The notes beneath the pieces were generated by a model. It was not told where the DNA came from. It did no database searches and saw nothing but the letters and a program-made list of their open reading frames with translations. 64,000 nt of DNA, taken from Combretum micranthum (taxonomy: Eukaryota; Streptophyta; Magnoliopsida; Myrtales; Combretaceae). Each line of letters opens with the position of its first letter. Position 1 is the first letter of the stretch. The position numbers and the translations under genes were made by a program. Positions 24,191 through 36,030 of this stretch are shown in pieces. The stretch is taken from positions 60,925-124,924 of the forward strand of contig JAMXBD010003349.1 in assembly GCA_024138025.1 (NCBI GenBank), in the 5' to 3' direction.

Positions 24191-24970
24191 TGTATCTTTT
24201 ATGACTCGGTGAATTTACATACCTAAAATCTTTTTTGTTAGTCCTAAGTCCTTCATATCAAACTCCCTAGCCAATTGTGCCTTCAATTCTTGCACTCCAT
24301 CTTTGTTGGGGCCTACAACCAACGTGCCATCCACATACAACAGTAAAATAATGAAGTCTTTATCTCCAAATTTCTTGCAATATATGCAATGATCAGAACT
24401 TAGTCTATTGTATCCAAGGCTTATAATGAAGGAGTCAAATCTCTTGTACCAACACCTAGGTGTTTGCTACAAACCGCGTAGAGATTTAGTTAACTTGCAA
24501 ACCAAGTTTTCCTTTCCTTGCTCTTCAAAGCCTTATGGTTGGAAAATATATATTTCCTCTTCAAGTTCTCCATGAAGAAAAGCAGTCTTCATATCTAATT
24601 GTTCAAGATATAAATCCAATATAGCATGCATAGCTGGAACTACTGTGATAGTGATAAGTCTAACAACTAGAGAAAATATTTCATTAAAGCTGATACCTTC
24701 TTTTTGAGCATTTTCTTTAACCACTAGTCTTGCATGATCCCATTCCACTTAATCATTGTTGTCTCATTTGATCTTATAAAACCATTTGTTGCCAATGGCT
24801 TTCCAACCTTTAGGAAGGGCAACAAACTCAACTTTTTGTTTCTATGTAAGGCTTCTATTCCCTCTTGCATTGCTGCCATCCATAGAGAATCATCTGAACT
24901 ACTCAAAGCCTCTTGATATGTTGATGGTTCTCTTTCCTCTATTAGAAAACAATAATCATCATGACGTGCC
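24190..24970 (-). pseudogene. Reverse transcriptase of the Copia element
   Basis: Resumes beyond the nested element with EREPSTYQEALSSSDDSLWM. It then shows GISFNEIFSLVVRL and EQLDMKTAFLHGELEEEIYI, the classic Copia blocks. The YVDD site is readable near 24320-24350 in the minus strand. Frame breaks occur near 24730 and 24530. Confidence 0.87.
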
Positions 24971-24975
24971 ATAAC

Positions 24976-26023
24976 TGGAAACACATTAGAAAATACTTAA
25001 GAAGGGGTGAATTAAGTATTTGACCTAAATTCCCAATCAAATAATTTTTCAAACAATTAATTAAATTAAACTTTATAACAGCTAATATAGCAATAATAAG
25101 ATACAAGTAGGAAAGTAAAAGAGGTAGGGAAGCAGAAATCAAGCCTATATTTAACATAAAGTTCAGCCAACTTCTTACTCTCCATGGTCCACAATTGTCT
25201 CACTCAAGGAGGACTTCACACATTCATTTATCAAATAATTTGCCTCACAAAGAGGAATTCAACAAATTCCTAAACAAGAGGGCTTCTCCAATGCCTACAG
25301 ATATGTAAGACTTTATACAAGTGCCTCAACACAGTGGGACTTTACTAAAATACTCAAACAAAATATGTGAATAGTACCTTATAATATTAGCTCACTAATC
25401 TCATTATGGCACTATTCACTTAATAGAAACAAATCAAATTTAAGAGAGTATCTTTCACATAATATCATCCTATTAAGCTTTACTCTCTTACATAAAAACA
25501 CCACAGACACTCTATTATAAGCTCTCAAAGTAATCTTGTCGTTATCCCTCAAAACAATCACTAACAATGGAATCAGAAACTCTATAAAGGCTATGTTTTG
25601 TCCTTGATACAATACACTAGCAAGCCAATCCATTTTCCACTAGTGAGCTAATCCAACCGAGCCCAAAGTCAGGCTTCATCTATCCCTCGACAACCTCTAG
25701 TCATTTCGAAGCTGTTTTGTATTTTAGTTGTAACTTTCTCATCTAAAGTTCAATCAAATCAATTCAAGATACTATGGAAAGCTTAAGGACAATTCTACAG
25801 TTTTTGTATTTGGAGCTTTGAATGATTCGAAAAGAATCATGGCCTAAAACGTGCATGGGGTAACCTACAACAACAAGCACAAAACAAAAACACAAACATA
25901 ATAAAGCCCAAAAATATCGTAAATAAGTTTTTGCTTATTAAATGTAATTTAACTAAGTGGTAAAGCAATTGTGCAATATAATTTCTCATCAAAATAAGAT
26001 TATAACCTTCACATGGTTCAACA
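24976..26023 (-). repeat. 3' LTR of the non-coding LTR element
   Basis: 1048 bp. Aligns with 26368-28044 over both ends, but its middle (about 25550-25830) has no counterpart there. Confidence 0.88.
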
Positions 26024-26367
26024 ATCTCTCCTTTTTTTATAAGAACAATTGTTGCACAACATTACTCCCCCTCAATTAAGCATTTGGGTAAAAGCTCACT
26101 TTTAATGCTCAATTAAAGGTTCCTAAGTCACATGTAATAAACAACTTATTAAATGTAACTTAACTCCCTTAATTAAGCATTCCAGATAAAGGTTCATTTT
26201 GTTAAGATATGATGCTCAACTAAAAGACCTAAACTATACTTAATAAACAACTCATTTTTAGCATGCAAAAACACGGAAGCCTAGCAGTTAAAAAAATAAA
26301 AAACCAAAGAAACTTTTCTTTGAGATGCGGTTAAGCATTAATCTTAAAGACCTGCTTTGATACCAAA

Positions 26368-28044
26368 TGAAAACACACTAGAAAAAACTTAAGAGGGGAG
26401 TGAATTGAGTATTCGACGTAAATTCACAATTAAATAATTTTTCAAACAATTAATTAAATTAAACTTTGATAATAGCTAATATAGCAATAATAAGGTATAA
26501 GAATGAAAGTAAAAGAGATAGGGAAAGAGAAATCAAGCCCATATTTAAGGTGGAGTTCAGTTTGCTTCCTACCCTCCACGGTCCACAATTACCTCACTCA
26601 AGGAGGACTTCACATATTCATTCATCAAACAATTTGCGTCGCAAAGAGGACTTCAACAAATGCCTCAACAAGAGGATTTCACCAATGTAGGACTTCATTA
26701 AAGCACTCAAACAAAATATATGAATAGTGCCTCACTATGGCACTATTCACTTAACAGAAACAAATACAATTTAAGAGAGTGTTTCCACATAATATCATCC
26801 TATTGAGCTATACTTTCATACATAAAAACACCTCAAGCACTCTATTTATAAGCTCTCAAAGTAATCTTGTTGTTGCTAATCTCACATGAGATAGTGGATA
26901 CCTCTCCCTCACTAACGCCATAAAAGATTGCATTAAAATCAAGATTCCTAAACAAAGATTAAATCTTTCTTGCAAAAAATCAAAGTCTTCCTACTTTTAG
27001 GCAAAACATGTAATCTTTCTATTCAAGGGGATCTCTCCAATTAGATGAAACCTCTTTCTATCTAACAAGAATCATGCATACAATCAATCTTATACATAAA
27101 TCAATTGTAAGACAATTATAGCACATGAATAGATACAAAGGCAAAAGCTTTCATTAATCAAGAAAAATTCAATTCACATGGGTTTAGGGTTTCATAAGAC
27201 TTAGGGCATAGAGATTTACTCCTCCATAGATTTCATAATAAAGCAACAGATCTAGAGAAGTAATCTATAAACATGACAAACAATAAAACTCTTTTGATTG
27301 TTGTCGTGTAATCTTCAATGAATTCCTAGCAATCTTCTCTCTAAAGTTCGTGCTTTTTCTCTCTTAGGATTTAGAATATACGATATATCTATATCTGACA
27401 AATTGGAGTGGCTATTTATACTTTTGGAACCACCTCACGTCATACATGGCCTCCTACACAGTTATGCTCATGCCCTTGTACTCTCGAATTCCTAAAATTT
27501 TCTTCTCGGTATAAGTTCTTTCCTTCAACACTACTTCCTACACTTCTAAGGCAGCAGCTAGGGCACAAATTGAAAGTGGTTGCTAGTCACTTTTTGTAGC
27601 TCCGCACCAGCATTTACATGGCCATGGTGAAAGTTATGTACAATTGAAATTCAACCTTTTTACATCCTTTGTCAGATTTCTTCTCGTTTTTGCTCAAATC
27701 ATCCTTAAACTTTTGAAATCTTTTTTCCAAACCATGAAATCAAATATAGAACAATTGAGTATCCTTTTCTTGATAATTTCACCTAAAATTCATTAAAAAT
27801 CATATCCAATAAGTACTAGAAATAACGGTCTTTTAACACTTATCAGATTCAAAAAGCATCAGAGCCTAAAATGTACTTGAAGTAACCTGCAACAATAAGC
27901 ACAAAATTAAAATGCAAACATAACAAAGCTCAAACATATCATAAACAAGTTCTTTTTTTATTATATGTACTTAACTAAATTGTAGAGTATTTATGCTATA
28001 CATTTTCTCATCAAAAAAGATTGTAACCTCCACATGGTTCAACA
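26368..28044 (-). repeat. 5' LTR of the non-coding LTR element, with foreign middle
   Basis: 1677 bp. About 280 bp of the partner LTR are replaced by the block 26874-27845. The last 200 bp again match the partner. Confidence 0.88.
26874..27845 (-). repeat. Solo-LTR-like block inside the 5' LTR
   Basis: On the minus strand it begins TGATAAGTGTTAAAAGACC, a common Copia LTR start, and ends TGAGATTAGCA. It has a CTATTTATA-like TATA region near 27410 and a splice/UTR-like CT-rich part. No clean target duplication (GTTGT against GATTC), in keeping with a deletion on insertion or a later rearrangement. Confidence 0.55.
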
Positions 28045-28049
28045 ATAAC

Positions 28050-29330
28050 ATAGTCTAAGTGCCATGATAGTTTCTTTATCTTGCGTGTTGTTCGTTGAAC
28101 TTCACATCATTGACCGCATTTGTTTGAATAGTCATTTTCTCCTAATTTCTCATTTATTTGAATAGTAGTAGTCTCTTCAATAGTCCTTGGTTCTTTGTGC
28201 CTTGGTTATGCTTCATAATAATCATTTTCTCCTAATTTCTCATTTATTTGAATAGTAGTAGACTCTTCAATAGTCCTATCATTCCCTCGTTCACTTTGCA
28301 ATTTATTTTCTACAAATATCACATCTCTACTAATAATTACTTTGCAGGTAGTGGGATCCCATATGCGATACCCCTTAACATTATCAGCATGGCCTAAGAA
28401 TATGCATTTCATGGATTTTGGATCTAGCTTTATTCTTTCTTGGGAGTTGTACATCACGTACACAAGACATCCAAACATATGTAATGAAGAATAATCTGCT
28501 AATTTTCCTTTCCACATTTCCATTGGTGTCTTAAAATCAATCACAGTTGATGGCAATTGATTTATCACAAAACAAGTAGTTTTTACTACTTGTGCCTAAA
28601 AAACTTGGCTAAATCTGCTATTCTCAACATAGCTCTTGTCCTTTTCTAGAAGAGTTCTATTCATTTGTTCTGCTATACCATTTTGCTAAGGTGTATGAGC
28701 AATTGTAAATTGCCTCTTAATACCCTCTTTCTTGCAAAATGCGAAAAAATCACCATCTATAAATTATCCTCCATTATATGCCCTCAAGCACTTAATTTTC
28801 TTCCCAATTTCAAGCTCCACCCATGCTATAAACTCCTTGAATACTGGAAACACATTTGACTTTTTCTTGATCCAGTACCCACAATCTCTTGAAATAATCA
28901 TCAATAAAAGATACAAAATATTTTTCTCCTCCTAAGGATATGTTTAGTGACTCCCACACATCAAAATGAATCAAAGTCTAGTATGTGCTTACTTCTAGTA
29001 GTAGAACCACCAAACTTTAATTTATGTTGTTTGCTTATTACACAGTATTTATAGAAAGATAAGCTTACTACTTTGATTACAAGTAAGAGATTATGCTCTA
29101 CAAGAATTTTCAAGCCTTGTTTCGACATATGGCCTTGTTTGTGATGCCACAACATTATTTTTTCTTCTTGGGGATAAAGGCATGGGCAGTGCTTGTACTT
29201 TTGGATTTTGGCAATTTGGTGTCTGATGTTTGATCTTAGACAAAAAAGTACCCTTACTTTCAAAAACAAGGCATTTTAGTGCCTCCATACACTTAAAATT
29301 AGGTACCTTAGGCACTTGAAATGCCATTAT
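28050..29330 (-). pseudogene. Integrase of the Copia element
   Basis: Begins beyond the nested LTR. The pre-integrase zinc region LWHHKQGHMSKQGLKILVEH is followed by CVISKQHKLKF and HILDFDSF. Later come the INQLPSTVIDFKTPMEMW and MFGCLVYVMYNSQERIKLDP blocks and KCIFLGHADNVKGYRIWDP. Stops near 28960 and 28600 break it. At 28131-28280 a 90-bp segment is duplicated in frame. It ends at the nested LTR element (28044). Confidence 0.87.
28131..28281 (-). repeat. 90-bp duplication in Copia integrase
   Basis: TCATTTTCTCCTAATTTCTC begins at 28132 and again at 28222. The period is 90 bases (30 codons), so the protein repeats TTIQINEKLGEND in frame. Confidence 0.85.
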
Positions 29331-31248
29331 CGTAACGCCCTAAAATAAGGATATTACAACCCGCCACGTGTCCTTCTCTTTCTAAGAATACGCCAAGGCT
29401 ATGAAATACTAATCCACATATTATATCAAAAATACAACTCCAATACTCACATCTAAAGGGTTCATATTAAACAATTCATCGTATAAATAATACTCTTGAA
29501 TTAACTTGTTGGCATAAATCAAAGCCAACATCATTCTATAACTTAACTGAAAAGTCCTATAAAGAAATCTTAAACTCATAATGTAAATAAAATCTTTCAA
29601 ACTAATAATAGTTTCAAATTAAACTTCATAGATTATTAAATCGTCTTCCAATCTCTATGTATCCAAAATCTATCTCTATTGATCCTTAGCAGAAAAGTCA
29701 AGTTCACTATCACCATCCCCATGATCTACAAAGATGTCATATCCAATAAGACCATAAATCACCTTATCTTCTCCTATTCCTGAAAAAATGAATGGAATGA
29801 GCGGAAACACCCAATACGCCAATCCACAAAACAAATGCATATGCACACACAATTTATATATCAAATGCAACTTATTCTAATGCAACTAATCTGATTATTA
29901 TCTTTATTAAGCCAGCTAAACAACACAGTTCAGAACTGTAAATCCCTAGTTCCAAACTTGAAGTAACTCAGACCCCTAAAAATCAACTAACTTTTTAAAA
30001 TAGGCAATTATATACATATATATATATATATATATATTGGTGTTAGAGACTCATCCACACACCGTGACCTCTGCCAAAACCTAATCTACCGAAATCATTT
30101 CTATGCATGAGTCCACTCTGCACAACCTTACACATAGATCATCAAGCCAAACAAAATCAGCAAACATAATTTCTTATTACCATATAGAATTAAGTCAATT
30201 TAGAATTTTGATCCTACATCACATATAGCAAACAAATTTAAAGCTACAAGCACATATAGTAAACAAGGAATGGTCGTACTTGGTATTGCTTCCAACTCAA
30301 ATCCACCAACAAAACTCCTTAAAGAAAGGAACCCTAATCTCTCAGATATCCCTGATCAATAATAATACACAATTAAACCCTAATTCCTTAATTTCATAAT
30401 CTCACTAAAAGAATCTATAACCCTAAATATAAATCTATGAAAAGTAATTAACATACCTGTCTCTTTTGTTCACAATTCAAAGAAACCGTTCAACACAGCT
30501 TTTTCAAAACCTCCTAATCTCTCCACAACTTCCTTCAATACATATACATAAAGTCTCCAATTAACAATTCAAAATACAACAATAGATAAATTTCTTTGAA
30601 CAACAATATAGAATGGATTCTTACGTACCTAGAACTTATAGATCTCAAATTGGAATAAGAACCATAATCCATAATTCTCTTGAATTTCGATAATAAACTG
30701 AAATCATAAACCTATAATCCTCATATCGTAGGAATTATAAAACCCTAAGAAAGATTTTACCTTTGGCCTTTGAATTAGAGTCTCCCAAATCTCGAATCAC
30801 TCTAAGGTTTCACCATAAATCTTGGATCTCCTTTAAATCCGTACAACAACTCGTATTAGAAAGACCAAACTAAAGAGAATGATTGAAAAAGACTAGAGAA
30901 AGACACACTTACCTAGGGTTTTGCTGAGGAAAAGATGTGAAAAGGTCGTGGGGGGTTTAGGGTATATTTATAGAGGGAGTTGGCTTTAGAAAAACACAAC
31001 CCTAGCTTAGGAAAAACGCTAGGTTCATGTCCAATCCAAAATCCATTCTTAATAAAGTCTTTATCATGTGAACACAATACAATTATATTCAAACTTTGAC
31101 CATAAAACCTTCTTATTTAATATCCTTTGATACTTTGATCTTTCTTAATAATCCTTTTATGTACTTTAGGGTTGACCATAAAATCCTATTATTTTATATC
31201 AAATGACAAACTTGCCCTTCTTTATAATTTATCTATCTTTATATTACA
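29331..31248 (-). repeat. Tekay-like solo LTR nested in the Copia element
   Basis: 1918 bp, CGTAACGCCC...ATATTACA, with exact target copies ATTAT (29326-29330, 31249-31253). The sequence from 29331 on matches 7923-7850 in reverse (CCACGTGTCC box), and the 29640-30130 part matches 7030-7500 in reverse. A CTATAAATATACCC TATA box lies on the minus strand near 30960-30975. It has a 30-bp (TA)n run at 30009-30038. No coding domain. Confidence 0.85.
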
Positions 31249-31285
31249 ATTATTTTGAAAGTATGAGTACATTTTTGCCATGCCT

Positions 31286-32533
31286 TTATCCCTTTCTTCT
31301 TGATTGGCTAATGCAACTGATGCATCCACTTGCCCTAACATATCTCCTAGAAGCATTTGCTTTCATCACTACAAGAGTGTGTTTGACCACTTTTAAGATC
31401 CCTCCTTCGATATGGATCTTATACCCAAGGTGATCTAATTGTTTAATAGACAATAAACTCTTTTTAAAACCCTTTACATGACGTACCTCTTGGATCGTGT
31501 GAATAGTATCATCATACATTTTTAATTTAACAGTACCAAATCCAACAATTTCCAAGGCATAATCATTCCCCATAAACACAGATCCATCCGAGATAGGCTC
31601 ATAAATGCAAAACCAATCTCGACAAGGAGTCATGTGCCATGTTGCATTGGAATCTATTATCCGTACATTAGTAAGGTGTTTTCCACCTACAGAATCAATT
31701 GATGCCTCGTTGTATAGAATTTCTCCATCGTTCAAGGTACTTGCAACACATCCTTGAGAGGTTGTTGCCTCAGGAGCCCTATCTATATTCTTCTTATTGT
31801 ACCGACAATCTTTCTTCAAGTGCCCTTTCATCCCACAATGGTAGCATTTGAAATTACTCTTTCTTTGAGATTTTGATCTACCACGACTTTGACTCCCACT
31901 AGAGCCACACTCAATTGATCTTCCTCTCGTCATCGTTAAAGCCTCTATTTGCTTTGAACTTTCTGCTCTATCTTCCTTGTTCTTTCGCCTAGATTCTTCT
32001 TCAAGAAGAGATCTAGCAACATCATCAAATGATAGAGCATCAACAGTATTATTATTTGTTATATTGATGATGAGTTGATCATACGAGTCTGGTAAGCTTT
32101 GAAGTATAAGTTTTGCATGCTCATTTTCTTCTATTTTAAGATCTAATTCTGTGAGCTAAGAAAATAATGTATTTAGATTGTTGACGTGATCCATCACTGA
32201 TTTTGCTTCACTTATTCGAAGAGTATAGAGTCTCCTCTTTAAGAATATTCTATTATGATGTGATTTGAGCTCATACAATTTACTTAATGCATCCCATATC
32301 TCCTTTGCAATCTTCTTCTCTGTAACACTAGACAAAATTGAATCCGCCACTGCTGGATAGAAATTGGCAACAGCATTGTCATCTATATCCTTCCATTTGT
32401 CATCAGTTATATTGGTGGGTCTCCCTTCAATTGCTGTTAAACAATTAGACTTCCTCAAAATTGCCTTTATCTTCAATTTCCATAAGGAGAAATTATTCCC
32501 ATTGACCTTCTCATTCTCAAATTTTTCTGCCAT
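31286..32533 (-). pseudogene. gag and protease part of the Copia element
   Basis: Starts MAEKFENEKVNGNNFSLWKL (32533), the usual Copia gag N-terminus. It is broken by a stop near 32156, then continues to a zinc knuckle CYHCGMKGHLKKDC (about 31790-31850) and a protease-like region with DSNATWHMTP in place of the usual DSGA motif. The C-terminal segment (QEVRHVKGFKKSLLSIKQLD) is typical of Copia. It runs into the nested LTR at 31248. Confidence 0.88.
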
Positions 32534-32612
32534 TTTTCTTAAGCAAAACTAAATCAACTTGCACAATTTCCACCTTAAATAATATTTGCAGCGTGAATGA
32601 TAGCTAAAAACC

Positions 32613-32630
32613 TATGGCTCTAATACCACT
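32613..32630 (-). other. Copia primer-binding site
   Basis: The minus strand reads TGGTATTAGAGCCATAGG just after the 5' LTR, one or two mismatches from the initiator-tRNA-Met site. Confidence 0.85.
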
Positions 32631-32632
32631 AT

Positions 32633-33027
32633 TGTGAACCAAAGTTGTTAAAATAATGTTTGGCAACTAGAATAGAGTAGAGAAATTCTTCACTAAATGG
32701 AAGATTATTACAAATTCTCTAAATACAAGAAGAGACCAATAACACTCTTTCTTGAAATAAGAAAATACATACAAAAGAAACTTACAAAGAAACTATTTGC
32801 ATTTTTTATTTGGTTTTCATTTTGAGAAAATGGGATGATATAACTAATGTAAAATGGTAAGTATTTATAGTTGACAACATTAATTTTTAGCCTCTAACAT
32901 CAATATGAAAATTGTAGGATATTCTCCTCCTTCTCCATGGTAGCAAATACTTTGTAAGCCTACACCATCAATCTATCTCTTTTGTTTGACTTATTTTATG
33001 TCACAAAAGTGGATTTACTAATTTTCA
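32633..33027 (-). repeat. 5' LTR of the Copia element
   Basis: 395 bp, closely similar to 22903-23321. It starts TGAAAATTAG on the minus strand and ends GGTTCACA. Confidence 0.9.
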
Positions 33028-34364
33028 ACATTTAATTAGGATTTGCAATAAATCAATTTTTTAAAGTATTAAACCAAATAATTGATCAATATTCAAACTA
33101 CAAGTCAAAATCTAAAAAAAAAATTAAAAATTAAAAAAAACAACTAGCAAGAATTTGAGTTCATCCATGATATTAGTAGGTAAGGAAATTAACCAAAAGA
33201 GCAACAAAGATGTGTCAATTTTTAAATGCAATATATAGTTTTACCATTGTTTATATTACTTTTGTCCAAACCTCGGTTCACAACTTTGGTCTAGGTAAGC
33301 CTAAAATCGAAACTAGCTAAGATTAGGCAGGGCTAAATCTATAGGGCCACCACTTCACATGTCTAGTTCAAGACACATTGAAATGGAAACATTAATTTGA
33401 AAAAATAAATTTAAAATTGAATATATATATATATAATTTGAAACAAATTAGGCCTAAAAATAATAGCCACTAACCCATTTTGTTTTTCAAATTGTTTAAG
33501 ATGTGCCTTTATTTATAAACAAGTACATCCATCTTTAATTGTAAAATTAGCAACATAGGACTAGAATATATTATATAAAAACAAGTCCACAAATACAAAA
33601 ACAAGTCTCTTTTTGTTAAGAGATAAGATTTTACATTGGTTTGAACTCTACATAAACCTAACCAAACAAACCTCTCAATATATTTATCATTTATATTATT
33701 AACAACAACACACTAAATGCTATAAATAGGTAATAAATTTTCACGATTCACATGAATATACTTTAAATATTTTTTCACATTCATGTTTTTCTTTCACTTT
33801 TATTTTCTTTTTGTCCTTTATCTCTTTCTTAACTAGTGACTTAGTCTTCACTTGCGAAGCCGTCGGGTCTACTGATAGGTCAAAGATTCATACAAATGGG
33901 TTGGGTCTATGATCTAAACTTGATGGTGCACTGGGTGGGCCAATTTACAGTTCGAACCAAGTCCATAGTGATACACAATAAAAAAACATAAAAAAATGTG
34001 CACTTGATTAGGAAAAATTGGTAAGGTTATACCTTAGGAATAGTATAATAGTAATAGTTAGGGAATGTTGTGCTTAGGAAGAATCGGTAAGATTATACCT
34101 TAGGAATAGTATAATAGTAATAGTTAGGGAATGTTGTGCTTAGGAAGAATCGGTAAGATTATACCTTAGGAATAATATAATAGTAATAGTTAAGGAATGT
34201 TGTATCTTAATGTTTACTTCATTTAAGTTCTATTACCAAAAGTATATATTCCAACACTTACTTCAAATTATAAATTGCAACACTTTAATTGAAAATATAA
34301 TTAAAGAATCCATTATACTCCTATTCAGTTATTTTATAATAAATCAAAAGCTACTTAAACCTAC

Positions 34365-34397
<33 letters not shown>

Positions 34398-36030
34398 ACA
34401 GATAGACACACATTATATATTTTTAATTAAAAATGTTGTCATTAGTTCAAATCTAATAGATATGAAGACAATTGTTGAGCTTGAACTTGTACGTTAGGCC
34501 TACAGAACAGAATATAGTTAGTGGTGTGTTGGGTACCCAAGACGACCACTCTAATGCTTAAGTTAGTTTGCATACGATAGACAAAAATGTTAAGATAAAT
34601 ATAGGGGTATTAAAGTGACATTACCTTATCAATAGTATATAGCAAAGGTATATATAGTAAAATAAATCCCAAGAAGCTATGCATATCATGGGATCATAAA
34701 TAGTGGGTGATTGGTGATGGTTATTGGAGACATGGGTTAGAGAGCCACTAATCCACATTTAACCATATCCCCTCGAATGGAACTGATAGTTATTGGGAAG
34801 AATGTGTCGAATGGCCTTAGCTTATGACTTGCCTAGCATAGTATTCAATAGGTTAGTTTCCAAAGCTAAGGAAGTTGGGATTCTTATACAACTTGGAAAT
34901 GAACTAGAGTAAGCTAGGCATGGGCCTAATAGTTAAGCCAACCCGAATAAACAATGGTCGAACTGGGCCTCTTTAACTATCAAATCTCCCTTCCCACCTA
35001 ACTTAATCATTATCTAGAATCAACAAAGGAAGTGAGAATGAACGGGTTAATCAAGTTGAGGCTAAGCCACTAGCTGAGGTTTGTCAATGATTTCCAATCA
35101 TAATTATTTGTTATAGTTACAAGCTTAAAGTGGTCAAGCATAGTGTTGTTGACTACGAGCTTGTTAAGATAGTAGTTTTGGTCAACATTTGTAGTCCATT
35201 TGGTTTTATAGTGGGCCATTCTGAGTCGAATTCAATATCTATGATCCTAAGGCTGTGTGCATGTGTAGCTTTGAAGAATACCAAGTGTTATCGTTGGTAC
35301 CAACTGGAATAGCATCCATCATTTTGAAATGTACTAAAGAAGCTACATCCTTTTAAATTTTGGCAAGAATGAGTGTTCATGGCCATGTATCGCAAAATTG
35401 TTGGTTGTTATTGTCATATCCGTATCTAACAAAGGAACAGCATTTCACAACATTAATTCTCCAGCTGTTAGATTGAAATTGGCATAAGTCTAATGGCTAG
35501 AAGGTGGTGATGGTAGGATTACTACATGATTGTCTCGTTGATCAAGATCTCGATTACCTTTATCATCACCTCTTCATCCATAATCAACTTTTTTGAACAT
35601 CATTTTTTAGTCTGTTGTTTGCATCATTCATAAAAAACTCTAGAGTTTGGAGGCATTTTTCAAAAATTTTTCCAACAATAGCAGATGAAAATTGTATCAG
35701 TTTTTCTCTTACCCTTACCAATCCTATAGAGAGCAGTACCCCTAAGAGGGTTGCCCCCACCTAAGAAAATCAACAACCACACTAACCTAATAGTTTAGGA
35801 TAAAGCCACAATTAAGGCCAAGCAATATGAAATCCTTAAGAAGGATTATTTTAAATCCTTACATAATAAAAAAGGTATTTACATCATTGTAGAGAGTATG
35901 CTAAGCGATACATCTCGTTACCAGAATTGAAGGAGGAGATCCAAGAGATGCTTTCCATTGTGTTCTCCTCAAACAATCATGGTTCAACTCATAATTATGT
36001 GCCAAATGAGGTTCGACAGGAGGAGCTATA
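33028..36030. other. Degenerate region between mobile elements
   Basis: Bounded by the Copia element and a diverged LTR. It contains the 66-bp tandem repeat (34009-34206), a (TA)n/(TATG)n run (34374-34400) and a stretch near 35790-35940 that reads as a short lysine-rich frame (KQYEILKKDYFKSLHNKKG). I recognise no gene. Confidence 0.4.
34009..34206. repeat. 66-bp tandem repeat, three copies
   Basis: Copies start at 34009, 34075 and 34141 (TAGGAA.AAT.GGTAAG.TTATACC). Copies 1 and 2 differ at a few bases; copy 3 is slightly more changed at its end. Confidence 0.95.

Larger units (their letters stand above)
24976..28044 (-). mobile_element. Non-coding LTR element (344-bp interior) nested in Copia pol
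   Basis: LTRs 24976-26023 and 26368-28044 flank a 344-bp interior without any coding domain. The exact target copies are ATAAC (24971-24975, 28045-28049). Ends are TGTTGAACCATG and GTGTTTCCA on the minus strand. A primer site TGGTATCAAAGCAGG (26365-26351) and polypurine tract AAAAAAAGGAGAGAT (26024-26038) are both in place. It must rely on enzymes from another element, like a TRIM or a large deletion derivative. Confidence 0.92.
22903..33027 (-). mobile_element. Ty1/copia retrotransposon, complete but decayed, with two nested elements
   Basis: LTRs 22903-23321 and 32633-33027; flanks TCATT / ACATT (4 of 5). On the minus strand the order is 5' LTR, primer site, gag with zinc knuckle, protease, integrase, reverse transcriptase, RNase H, 3' LTR, the Copia order. 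Two later insertions split pol: 24976-28044 and 29331-31248. Without them it would be about 5.1 kb. Stops and frameshifts make it non-autonomous. Confidence 0.93.

Noticed and set aside
32364..32552. Plus-strand frame opposite Copia gag
   Set aside because: Antisense shadow of the recognised gag coding sequence.
34009..34206. Tandem repeat as a CRISPR array
   Set aside because: Units are contiguous without unique spacers, and the genome is a plant.
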